Assembly (NCBI RefSeq): GCF_014205675.1
Contig: NZ_JACIIX010000005.1
Span: forward strand, 1-64,000
Direction: 5' to 3'
Source of the DNA: Novispirillum itersonii
GTDB lineage: Bacteria; Pseudomonadota; Alphaproteobacteria; Rhodospirillales; Rhodospirillaceae
Length of the DNA stretch: 64,000 bases
A model generated the notes under the pieces. That model was given only the letters and a program-made list of their open reading frames with translations, searched no databases and had not been told where the DNA came from. Position 1 is the first letter of the stretch. The number at the start of each line of letters is the position of its first letter. Below are positions 17,728 through 25,542 of this stretch, piece by piece. Both the position numbers and the translations under genes were made by a program.

Positions 17728-18265
17728 CGGGCTTCCGCCCGGACCCGATTGGGGCCAATGCCCCAAACCCCCTTTCTCTTTTTTGAAGAACACCCAAAAG
17801 AAGCGACGGCCTGCCCCCAGACAGCCACTGTGTCCCAAAAAACGGGATCCAAGGGCCTTTTGGCCCTTGGCGGGCGCGGGGGGACCCCGCATCCCTCCCC
17901 GAACCCGCACCACCCCGGGCTTCCGCCCGGACCCGATTGGGGCCAATGCCCCAAACCCCCTTTTTCTTTTTTTAAGAACACCCAAAAGAAGCGACACCCC
18001 CACTCCCCAGACAGCCACTGCGCCCCCAAAAAACGGGATCCAAGGGCCAATGGCCCTTGGCGGGCGCGGGTGGAACCCGCATCTTTCCACCAGACCCACC
18101 CCCGGGCTTCCGCCCGGACCCGATTGGGGCCAATGCCCCAAACCCCCTTTTTCTTTTTTGAAGAACACCCAAAAGAAGCGACGCCCCCACTCCCCAGACA
18201 GCCATTGTCCCCAAAAAACGGGATCCAAGGGCCAATGGCCCTTGGCGGGCGCGGGGGAAACCCGC
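17728..18265. repeat. Three direct repeats of about 187 bp
   Basis: The marker GCTTCCGCCCGGACCCGATT occurs at 17731, 17919 and 18106, giving periods of 188 and 187 bases. Each unit has the same order: a CCGGGCTTCCGCCCGG hairpin, an ATTGGGGCCAATGCCCC hairpin, a T-rich block, AAGAACACCCAAAAGAAGCG, CCCAGACAGCCA, AAAAAACGGGATCCAAGGGCC, a GGGCCAATGGCCC palindrome and GGCGGGCGCGG. Parts of the same module recur at 53383-53515 and 52768-52835, so it is a mobile or amplified repeat family. Confidence 0.9.
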
Positions 18266-18309
18266 AGTATTCTCCTCCTTTCCCCCGCCCCGACAGGAGC
18301 CGCCCAGAC

Positions 18310-19200
18310 ATGACCGACACCCCTCTTCGCCCGGATCTGAGCGGGCAGCGTGTGGCTGTAATCGGGCTGGGCCTGATGGGGCAGCCGATGGCGCGGGCGC
18401 TGAAGCGGGCCGGGGCGACGGTGACGGTCAACACCCGCTCTGCCGGGCCGATGGCGGTGTTTGCGGCGGAAGGGTTCGCCACTGCCGCCACCCCGGCGCA
18501 GGCGGCGGCACAGGCCGATGCGGTGATTTTGATGCTGACCGACACCCCGGCGGTGGAGAGTGTGACTGCCGCCCTGCTGGCCGGGGAGATCGGCGGGAAG
18601 CTGGTGATCGACATGGGCACCACCGCCCCGGCGGCGACGCTGCGGCTGGCGGCGCAGGTGACGGCGGCGGGGGCGGACTGGCTGGATGCCCCGGTTTCCG
18701 GCGGGCAGGTCGGGGCGCAGGAGGCGACGCTGACCATCATGGCCGGGGGCAGCGATGGCGCTTTCGCCCGGGCTTTGCCGCTGTTGCAGGCGATGGGGCG
18801 GCACATCACCCATGTCGGCGCGGCCGGGGCCGGACAGGTGGCCAAAGCGGCCAATCAGGTGATTGTCGGGCTGACCATCGGCGCGGTGGCCGAAGCGATG
18901 GCGCTGGCCCGCAGCGCCGGGGTGGATCCGGCCCGCCTGCGCACGGCGCTGATGGGGGGCTTCGCCGCGTCGCGGATTCTGGATCTGCACGGGCTGCGCA
19001 TGGCAGAAGGCCGGTTTGATCCCGGGGGCCGCAGCGTAACGCAGCGGAAGGACCTGCAACAGGCGCTGGATCTGGCCGACGCCCACACGCTGGACCTGCC
19101 GATCACCCGCCTGACGCGGGACCTTTACGACCGGCTGATCGCCGCCGGGGGTGGCGACCTTGACCATTCCGGCCTGTACACCCTGTATTCCAACGACTGA
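18310..19200 (+). CDS. 3-hydroxyisobutyrate dehydrogenase-family NAD(P)-dependent oxidoreductase
   Basis: 296 residues from the ATG at 18310 with AGGAG eleven bases upstream. The frame stays open through the repeat array before it, but that part is not protein-like. The N-terminal Rossmann fold shows AVIGLGLMGQPMARAL (near residues 16-31). The substrate loop D-A-P-V-S-G-G-Q-V-G-A (near 129-139) and the catalytic-lysine segment G-Q-V-A-K-A-A-N-Q (near 177-185) are intact. It would oxidise a beta-hydroxyacid or reduce a semialdehyde in the cytosol; the true substrate is unknown. A GST gene starts 16 bases later, and the two are probably co-transcribed. Confidence 0.85.
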   Translation: MTDTPLRPDLSGQRVAVIGLGLMGQPMARALKRAGATVTVNTRSAGPMAVFAAEGFATAATPAQAAAQADAVILMLTDTPAVESVTAALLAGEIGGKLVIDMGTTAPAATLRLAAQVTAAGADWLDAPVSGGQVGAQEATLTIMAGGSDGAFARALPLLQAMGRHITHVGAAGAGQVAKAANQVIVGLTIGAVAEAMALARSAGVDPARLRTALMGGFAASRILDLHGLRMAEGRFDPGGRSVTQRKDLQQALDLADAHTLDLPITRLTRDLYDRLIAAGGGDLDHSGLYTLYSND

Positions 19201-19216
19201 CCCGGAGACGCCCCCG

Positions 19217-19867
19217 ATGCTGGTACTGCACCATTTCCCCGGCACTGCCGCCATGACCCCGCACATGCTGCTGCGGCACATCGGCGTGCCGTTCCGGCTG
19301 GAACCGATCGACCGCATGAACGACGGCCACAAACAGCCGGAGTACCTGAAGCTGAACCCGTCGGGGCGGATTCCGGTGCTGATCGACGGGGATATGGTGC
19401 TGTTTGAAACCGCCGCCATCTGCCTGCATCTGGCTGACACCCACCCGGAGGCAAAGCTGGCCCCGCCGGTCGGCACCCGGGAACGGGCGGAGCTGTACAA
19501 GTGGCTGATGTTCCTGACCAACAGCCCGCAGCCGGACCTGATCGCCTTCTGGTACACCGACCGCTTCACCACCGACCACGGGGAAACCGCGCTGGCGGCG
19601 TGCCGGGCAGCGGCGGAAAAGCGCTGCATGGACTGGTTCCGCATTCTTGACCGGCAACTGGCGGATGGGCGGCCCTATCTGCTGGGGGCGGAGCTGACGC
19701 TGGTGGACTATTACCTGTTCATGCTCAGCCGCTGGGGCCGGTCCTTCACCCCCGGCCAGTGCCCGCGCGACCTGCCGCATCTGGGGCCGTTCCTGCACCG
19801 GATGATGCGCAACCCGGTGGTGATTGCCACCTGCGAGGCCGAAGGCCTGCCGCAGCCGTGGGTGTAA
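19217..19867 (+). CDS. Glutathione S-transferase
   Basis: 216 residues from the ATG at 19217 with a GGAG upstream. The N-terminal thioredoxin-like domain (1-80) includes L-N-P-S-G-R-I-P-V-L-I (near 48-58) with the cis-proline, and F-E-T-A-A-I-C-L-H-L (near 65-74) for glutathione binding. The all-helical C-terminal domain has L-G-A-E-L-T-L-V-D-Y-Y-L (near 155-166). It catalyses glutathione conjugation or peroxide reduction in the cytosol; the substrate is unknown. It probably shares a transcript with the preceding dehydrogenase. A shrunken copy of its 3' half lies at 27561-27725. Confidence 0.9.
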   Translation: MLVLHHFPGTAAMTPHMLLRHIGVPFRLEPIDRMNDGHKQPEYLKLNPSGRIPVLIDGDMVLFETAAICLHLADTHPEAKLAPPVGTRERAELYKWLMFLTNSPQPDLIAFWYTDRFTTDHGETALAACRAAAEKRCMDWFRILDRQLADGRPYLLGAELTLVDYYLFMLSRWGRSFTPGQCPRDLPHLGPFLHRMMRNPVVIATCEAEGLPQPWV

Positions 19868-20251
19868 AACCTTAAAATTTGCCCCAGATTCGAATACCCG
19901 TCAATCTGTCAAGGTATACACTGCCGCCATCCCCAGAGCTGACGTAAGGTGGTGCGTCTTTCATTCCTGTAAGAATGAAAGACGCACACATAACGGCTTG
20001 TTTCGTCTGCTTGGGGACAGATTAAAAAATGACGGACGGATGGCAGGGGCCTCTTCGGACTTATTTCCATCATCGACTTTATCAGAGCCTTAAGAGACGG
20101 ACTCGCGGCTCGATATAGCTGCATGCCCGCCATAGGAACTCTCGCTGAGACTTCCGTCTTGCACGACAGCAATCGAACGACAAGAGACTGAAATTTTTCA
20201 GATTTTCGGATCAGGCTGTAAAAATGCAGCCACTCCGGACCTTAAGGGAAA
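19868..20251. other. 384-base intergenic region with a 15-bp hairpin
   Basis: No gene is recognised. At 19952-19966 and 19973-19987 a perfect 15-bp inverted repeat (GTGCGTCTTTCATTC) closes a six-base loop. There is no U tract, so it may be an operator or an RNA structure for the cold-shock-domain gene that follows. The sequence is AT-richer than its surroundings. Confidence 0.5.
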
Positions 20252-20962
20252 ATGATGATGAAGGGTGCTGTTTTAGATTTCAACCGTTCCTCGGGGGAAG
20301 GGCTGATCCGGGGTGACGATGGAACCCGATACGCTTTCTCAGCCACGGACTTCAAGAGCGAAGCGGCTCCCAAGCCGGGCCAGACTGTCGACTTCGAGGT
20401 GAAGGACGGCCGGGCAACCGCCATCTACGCCCTGGCCACCAAAGGCATGACAATCGACATGAACGATGCCGCCCAACGGATTTCAGCGTTCGCCAAGGAG
20501 GCTAAAGTTGATGCCACAGCAAAGAAAGTGCTCGAAAACCTGAAAGGAGGCCCGAAGGATCGGATCGGGGTCGGCCTGTCTGCTGCGGCTATCCTCTGCC
20601 TGTTTCTGCCCTTTCTCCATGTGCCATTCCTCGGCTCCGTATCCCTGATTGAAACGGCCTGGGGAAAACTCCTGTTCGTGATCGCCCTTGGCCTTGCCTT
20701 CCTCTGCTATCAGGGGATGGACCGTAAATGGGTCAAAGTGGCAGCCTGCGCCTTTGCGGCTGTGGCCCTCATCAACTCCTGGGCCATCATCGCCGACCTG
20801 TCGAGCGTTGACAACCTCACGAACGCATTCATGGGGGCTTCCCGGAATCGTCGGAGCTTCCTTGAGCTCCTGGCTTTCGGTTTCTACGCAACCTTGGTTT
20901 CAACCGCACTTCTGATGGCCTCGGCGTTTCTTCGCAAAAAGGCTCACACCACACAGGCGTGA
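20252..20962 (+). CDS. Cold-shock-domain protein fused to a membrane domain
   Basis: 236 residues. The first ~60 (MKGAVLDFNRSSGEGLIRGD, then G-T-R-Y-A-F-S-A-T-D-F and G-Q-T-V-D-F-E-V-K-D-G-R-A) have the pattern of a cold-shock/OB-fold domain with aromatic RNP-like residues. A helical linker (about 65-98) leads to four hydrophobic segments (about 104-126, 133-153, 160-178, 205-228). Such CSD-membrane fusions exist in bacteria, with a proposed role in nucleic-acid sensing at the membrane that is not proven. AAGGG precedes three consecutive ATGs, so the exact start may vary by two codons. It lies upstream of the LuxR regulator on the same strand. Confidence 0.7.
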   Translation: MMMKGAVLDFNRSSGEGLIRGDDGTRYAFSATDFKSEAAPKPGQTVDFEVKDGRATAIYALATKGMTIDMNDAAQRISAFAKEAKVDATAKKVLENLKGGPKDRIGVGLSAAAILCLFLPFLHVPFLGSVSLIETAWGKLLFVIALGLAFLCYQGMDRKWVKVAACAFAAVALINSWAIIADLSSVDNLTNAFMGASRNRRSFLELLAFGFYATLVSTALLMASAFLRKKAHTTQA

Positions 20963-21303
20963 CCGTCTCGGTTCATCATCATCCCTCTCCTCTTCGGCTC
21001 TCCTTTGACGATCCATTCGACCTGACCGCTCACCAATCTGGTGTGGAATGTCTAGAGAATCATCGAAGTGGCTGCCGATCAACGGGTGGAAGGCCGATGT
21101 CGTCAGATCGGATGACTCGGCCAGCCCGGTTTTCGGCGCGGGCGAATCCTCACATACCGGAGAAATATGCGGCTTGCCTCTCTCTCCCGGGCAGGCAGAT
21201 CCCATCGTCTTTCTATCTTTCTGTCATTGACGGATTTTCCGGGGTGCAAAATATTGCGTGCCCTGTAGAAGTCATCCGTCAACAGACAGCCCGGAGCCTT
21301 CCG
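20963..21303. other. Leader region of the LuxR gene
   Basis: 341 bases with no convincing gene. The LuxR reading frame is open through it, but the encoded Arg/Pro/Ser-rich peptide does not resemble an autoinducer-binding domain, so it is treated as untranslated leader and promoter. Confidence 0.4.
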
Positions 21304-22080
21304 TTGCACAGAATCGTCCAATTTCTGAAAGACCTTACAGAAACCGAAACCGCCGGGGACATCACGGCACTGATGACGGAAACGCGAAAGGCACTGGGCT
21401 ACCGTGGCTTTTCTTATGCTGGCCTGCGCCCGTCAGAAAACAGTCACGGAACGGCGGTCTATCTGTCCGACGGCATGGTGGCCCTGTCAGACCAGTCGAT
21501 GGACTGGGTGATGAACTACGTTAACAAAAACCACCAGCATAATGATCCGGTGGTCCGGGCCTCCATCTCCCAGACCCTGCCACTGGTCTGGGGGCCAGAC
21601 TTCATGGCCGGATACCGGTCAACCGGGGAAGAGGAGATGATGGCCGATGCCTATGAATGGGGCCTGCGTCATGGCATCACCGTGGTCGTGCGATCCAGCA
21701 CCGGCACCCTTGGCCTGCTGAGCCTGACCGCCCTTGAGGCTGTGCCAGACCCTGATGGATCACTGACCCAGCTGTTCCATCTGATTGCCATCCACCTGCA
21801 TGAACATGCGCAGGCAAAACTGGGTGCCGAGGAGATCCAGCCGGTGATCCTGGCCCGACGGGAACTGGACGTGCTGATGTGGTCCGCCGAGGGCAAGACG
21901 GCAGGGGAAATCGCTGACATCCTCGACATCTCCACCCGTACGGTCAACGCCTATATCGCCAGTGCCATGGAGAAGCTGGGAGTTTATTCCAAAACCCATG
22001 CCGTGGCACGGTTCCTGGCCCAGAAAAAGCAACCGGGCCCGGCCGAACTGCCATCAGGATCAGACACCAGATCAGAGTAA
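21304..22080 (+). CDS. LuxR-family regulator with autoinducer-binding-type domain
   Basis: About 258 residues if started at the TTG at 21304, which has GGAG eight bases upstream. A GTG at 21244 is an alternative, and the frame is open from 20959. The family is normally 235-260 residues, which favours the later start. The N-terminal domain (about 5-165) has A-L-G-Y-R-G-F-S-Y-A (near 32-41) and the W-G-L-R-H-G-I-T-V-V-V (near 119-129) pattern of acyl-homoserine-lactone-binding domains. The C-terminal helix-turn-helix (about 180-240) reads E-L-D-V-L-M-W-S-A-E-G-K-T-A-G-E-I-A, then V-N-A-Y-I-A-S-A-M-E-K-L-G-V. No LuxI synthase is present, so it is a solo. It is the likely regulator of the three-gene operon that begins 40 bases downstream. 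Confidence 0.75.
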   Translation: MHRIVQFLKDLTETETAGDITALMTETRKALGYRGFSYAGLRPSENSHGTAVYLSDGMVALSDQSMDWVMNYVNKNHQHNDPVVRASISQTLPLVWGPDFMAGYRSTGEEEMMADAYEWGLRHGITVVVRSSTGTLGLLSLTALEAVPDPDGSLTQLFHLIAIHLHEHAQAKLGAEEIQPVILARRELDVLMWSAEGKTAGEIADILDISTRTVNAYIASAMEKLGVYSKTHAVARFLAQKKQPGPAELPSGSDTRSE

Positions 22081-22119
22081 AAACCGGCTCAAGCCGCCGG
22101 ACGTTGGGGGGATAGGTCA

Positions 22120-22851
22120 GTGCGCGGATTTTTCACACTTTCAGCATGCATTCTTTTTTCTGCTTCCCTTTCAGGGTGCGTCACCACTCAGGGGAAGTCC
22201 GTTCCCGGCCTACAGGGCCTGGAACCGCTGTCCTACGAAACAGTGGCGCAGTTCCAGACCCCCAAAGGCAAGGGGCAGATCCGGCGGCTACGGTTCGGCG
22301 AGGGCTATGACCTTCAGATGTCGCCGTCCTATTATGGCATCCCGCTGGACGGGGTGGAGCGGATCGACACGGTACAGACCGCCGGAACCGGACGCGAGAC
22401 GGCGGTGATTGTCAGCGGCGCGTCCAAAGGGTGCCCGGTTGATACGCAGGTCTACCTGCTGCACGACAACACCATGGACACCATTCAGCTGGGCAACTGC
22501 CAGACCCCTGTCACCCTCATCAAACGCTCCGACGCCGGTTTTGTTGCCACCATGGGGGATGGACCGGACGGGTTGGTCTGGGCCTATCAGCCCCGGAAAG
22601 GAGTGTTCGGACCGGTCACCGCCGCCTCATTGCAATCCAAACCGCCGCCAGCCGTGGCCGAACCCGCAAAAAAGACCGCCCCGCGCCCCCCGACGCAGAA
22701 GAAACCTTCCCCCGGGAACGCACCGGATACTCCCCCGGCCCGGCCGGTGGCCCCGGCCGTCCAGCGGCTTGACCCTGACCGGGTCGAGATGCCGCCGGTG
22801 GTCCAGAGTAAAAGCCAGCAGCGGGATGTGACCGTCTGGCAGATGAGGTAA
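22120..22851 (+). CDS. Putative outer-membrane or periplasmic lipoprotein
   Basis: 243 residues from a GTG with a G-rich ribosome site. The signal peptide (residues 1-19) ends in the lipobox L-S-G-C, with the lipidated cysteine at 20. The mature part has a globular region to about 165, followed by a Pro/Ala/Lys-rich tail (about 170-225), as in proteins that span the periplasm or contact peptidoglycan. No family is recognised. It is the first gene of a unit with the GDPD membrane protein (start four bases after this stop) and the zinc-finger/SNase-like protein. These three probably act together at the cell envelope. Confidence 0.7.
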   Translation: MRGFFTLSACILFSASLSGCVTTQGKSVPGLQGLEPLSYETVAQFQTPKGKGQIRRLRFGEGYDLQMSPSYYGIPLDGVERIDTVQTAGTGRETAVIVSGASKGCPVDTQVYLLHDNTMDTIQLGNCQTPVTLIKRSDAGFVATMGDGPDGLVWAYQPRKGVFGPVTAASLQSKPPPAVAEPAKKTAPRPPTQKKPSPGNAPDTPPARPVAPAVQRLDPDRVEMPPVVQSKSQQRDVTVWQMR

Positions 22852-22855
22852 CGGT

Positions 22856-25495
22856 ATGACCATCAACATCCTTGCCGGCGTCGATACCCGGCAGCGCGGC
22901 ACCGGCAAGGGTCCCACCATCCTGCTGCTGGGGATCACCCTGCTCTATCTGCTGCTGGAACTGGCCTTCAGCGCCAGACTGCTGGATGCGGCCGGGGGCA
23001 TGGCCACCTTCGATGAGATCAAGGCGATCGAACACTGGGGGCGAACCTTATCCGGCATTGCCCTGGCACTGTTCGCCTGGGGCTGGATCCTGAAGCGCAC
23101 ATGGTATGCCTTCCTGAAGGTGATGGCGATGGCGGCAGCGGTCATCGTGGCAGTCCCCGCCATGTTTACCGCACAGGATGCACTGGTGAAGGCCATCGTA
23201 TCGTCAACCGATGGCAAACAGCGCCGTGATGCTGCCTTTCTGGTACAGGCCACCCGCTTCATGCTGGGAGGGCAGCTGAGCATCGCCGAACTGGACCTGC
23301 CGGAAAACACCTGGCAGTCACCGGAGGCCAAGGCTTTTCTGGCTGCTTTTCCGTTGCTGGCATCCGACCTGAAGGGGCTGGAAAAGACGGCAAACGACAT
23401 CCTGCGGACAACACTGCGCAATCACCTGACCTCGGGCTGCACCCCTGGCAAGGACGGCTGCCTTGGCTCTTTCAGCGCCTTTAATAACGACCTGTGGCGC
23501 CCCCTGATCGCCGAGGTAAACGCCGCCTACAGGTCCTATGCCGATGGGGTCAACCGCTATGTCGAGGCGACCCGGGACACCACGGCGGAGCAGGACGGCG
23601 CCTGGAAGACCTATACCGGCAAGCTGGCGGAAAAAGGCTACCGTCCCGGCACGGTGCCCCGGCTGGGCTGGTCGCGGGTCCGGCGGGATGTGCAGGCACA
23701 GGGCATTCCGGTAGACAATGACTGGCGCCCGGATGACCGGGCCGGGTTCAACAGAGCCGTCGCCGCTTCCATCCGCCGCAAGGCCGATACTGCCTATGAC
23801 ACCGAAATGCGGGCTCAGCTGGACGCTGTGCTGCCCAAAGACCTGACCGTCGCCACCTTCATGGCCCATCCGGCCCTTCAGAAGCGTCTGCACCTGCGGT
23901 TCAGGACCGGTGATCTGGGGATCAGCCTGCCCTATGTGACCCAGCCGGAAGACGTGGAAAAGCAGGCCTACCAGCCTTTGCTGGCCGCTGCCGTGGATCA
24001 CCAGATCCGCACCCTGACCGCCCGACCGTCGGACTTCGCCGATGGTGGCCGCCATGCGGTGCTGGGGCGGGTTTCAACCGAACGCCTTGTCGTGCCGCCG
24101 CTGGCCCTTGGCTTCTCGTTACTGGGCGGCCTGACCCATACGATGAAGTGTCTGTATCTGGTGCTGGTGCTACTGACCAACCGCCGCTGGCCGGGGGGAC
24201 TGGCCATCGGTGGTGTCCTGTCCGCTGCCCTGACCGGGGGCCTGATGGCCGACAACGCGCTGACCCGCAGCCCGGTCTACGCCACACTGGAAAGTCAGCT
24301 CCGGGAGGCACGGGGACCCCTGATTGCCGGGGGCATCCGCTGGATGGTGCAGGTGGAACACTTTGTCTATCCAGTCAACGAGGCCCTGCGGCGCTCTGTG
24401 CTGCTGGGTCTGACCTATGGCTTCCAGCCGCCACCGCTGCCCTCCTTGCCGGACGGCCCGGTCCGGCTGACCCAGACCGGGGGATCCGCCTCCGGTCCGG
24501 CCCCTGCCCCCGCGCCTGCGCCTGCGCCTGCGCCGGTTCCCGGACGGACACCCGAACCGGCACCGGCACAGACCATCGCCGAAACCCCGGCACCGGTCAT
24601 CGCCTGCGCGTCGGAGGTACAGGCCCATCGCGGGGGCCGTCCGTTCCCGGAAAATACGGCGGCAGCCATCCGGGCGGCGGCCCGCTCCGGCTTCAGTGCG
24701 GCAGAAATCGACATTCAGCCCCTGTCTGATGGCGGCTGGGCCCTGCACCATGATGCCGTAACCGGACGGGCCGTTTCAGGCCCCCGGGATGCCGTAACCG
24801 GACGGGCCGTTTCAGGCCCCCGGCGCCCCGCAGCCACCTTCACCACCGCGCAGTGGCGGAACCTGCGCGCTTTAGATGAAAACGGCAAGGATGCCGGACC
24901 GGCATCCGTACTGGAGGACGCCATTGATGCCAGCAACAGCTTTGGGATCCGCCTGAACATCGAGGTCAAGGCCCCGGCCAGCTGCCGTCAGATTGATGCC
25001 TTGCTGGAAAAGACCGCCGCCCTGACCCAGCCGCCTTACTGGTCCACCGCCTTCCCCGCCGTCGCCCGCTGTCTGGCCGACCGGCAGGTGGAGTATCTGG
25101 GGCTGGTGGTCGGCCCGGCCGATCCCGGTGCAGCCCCGACAGCAGCAGCAGCAAAAGCGGCCGCCATCGCCGGAAAGCTGGGGATGGACACCACCCGCCT
25201 GCGGGCTGCCGCCGCCGATGCCTACGACGCGGGGACCAACCGGACGGCGCTGGAGGAGGCAGGTATGGCCGCCGCTGCCGCAACCCTGAACGGGGCCCGG
25301 CGGCAGGGCCTGCACATCCCCCACACCGATGTGACCGCCGCCCTGATGACCCGGGCCAGCAGCCTTGGCCTGTCCGTCGGGGTCTATGCTTCCGGCGGCG
25401 ATGACCGGGGCATGGCCGACACCCTGCGCCGGATGCCCGGACAGGCACCGGCCATTATCATCACTGATGCCTCCCCAACCCTGTTCTGCCCCTGA
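22856..25495 (+). CDS. Large membrane protein with C-terminal glycerophosphodiester phosphodiesterase domain
   Basis: 879 residues. Three hydrophobic helices lie near the N-terminus (about 22-42, 62-80, 84-105). A long periplasmic or cytoplasmic domain follows (about 110-395), then two more helices (about 415-470). A linker of repeated Ala-Pro (about 545-565) leads to a GDPD TIM barrel from about 580. There, AHRGGRPFPENTAAAI supplies the catalytic histidine and the E-N-T, AAEIDIQPLSDG the metal-binding E-x-D, and ALHHDAVTGR the second histidine. This domain hydrolyses glycerophosphodiesters to glycerol-3-phosphate and an alcohol. A 36-bp tandem duplication (24752-24823) repeats DAVTGRAVSGPR right after the catalytic histidine. 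Fusion to such a large N-terminal membrane domain is unusual. Confidence 0.75.
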   Translation: MTINILAGVDTRQRGTGKGPTILLLGITLLYLLLELAFSARLLDAAGGMATFDEIKAIEHWGRTLSGIALALFAWGWILKRTWYAFLKVMAMAAAVIVAVPAMFTAQDALVKAIVSSTDGKQRRDAAFLVQATRFMLGGQLSIAELDLPENTWQSPEAKAFLAAFPLLASDLKGLEKTANDILRTTLRNHLTSGCTPGKDGCLGSFSAFNNDLWRPLIAEVNAAYRSYADGVNRYVEATRDTTAEQDGAWKTYTGKLAEKGYRPGTVPRLGWSRVRRDVQAQGIPVDNDWRPDDRAGFNRAVAASIRRKADTAYDTEMRAQLDAVLPKDLTVATFMAHPALQKRLHLRFRTGDLGISLPYVTQPEDVEKQAYQPLLAAAVDHQIRTLTARPSDFADGGRHAVLGRVSTERLVVPPLALGFSLLGGLTHTMKCLYLVLVLLTNRRWPGGLAIGGVLSAALTGGLMADNALTRSPVYATLESQLREARGPLIAGGIRWMVQVEHFVYPVNEALRRSVLLGLTYGFQPPPLPSLPDGPVRLTQTGGSASGPAPAPAPAPAPAPVPGRTPEPAPAQTIAETPAPVIACASEVQAHRGGRPFPENTAAAIRAAARSGFSAAEIDIQPLSDGGWALHHDAVTGRAVSGPRDAVTGRAVSGPRRPAATFTTAQWRNLRALDENGKDAGPASVLEDAIDASNSFGIRLNIEVKAPASCRQIDALLEKTAALTQPPYWSTAFPAVARCLADRQVEYLGLVVGPADPGAAPTAAAAKAAAIAGKLGMDTTRLRAAAADAYDAGTNRTALEEAGMAAAAATLNGARRQGLHIPHTDVTAALMTRASSLGLSVGVYASGGDDRGMADTLRRMPGQAPAIIITDASPTLFCP
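24752..24823 (+). repeat. 36-bp in-frame tandem duplication inside the GDPD domain
   Basis: The unit at 24752-24787 is repeated exactly at 24788-24823. It adds 12 residues (DAVTGRAVSGPR) directly after the H-H-D motif of the phosphodiesterase. Confidence 0.9.
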
Positions 25496-25542
25496 TCCGG
25501 TATCTGCACCGCCCGGCCCTTTTGCAGCAAGGTTAAGCCACC

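Noticed and set aside
17728-18265. CRISPR or tRNA cluster
   Set aside because: Direct repeats of 187 bases with nested hairpins; no unique spacers, no cloverleaf and no CCA-type ends.
16533-19644. Long minus-strand open frames through the repeat array and across the dehydrogenase and GST genes
   Set aside because: Antisense of recognisable genes. The repeat units happen to lack stops because of their composition, giving repeated non-protein-like sequence.
20959-21303. N-terminal extension of the LuxR protein (115 codons)
   Set aside because: Composition is unlike the family and the total would be 373 residues against a usual 240-260.
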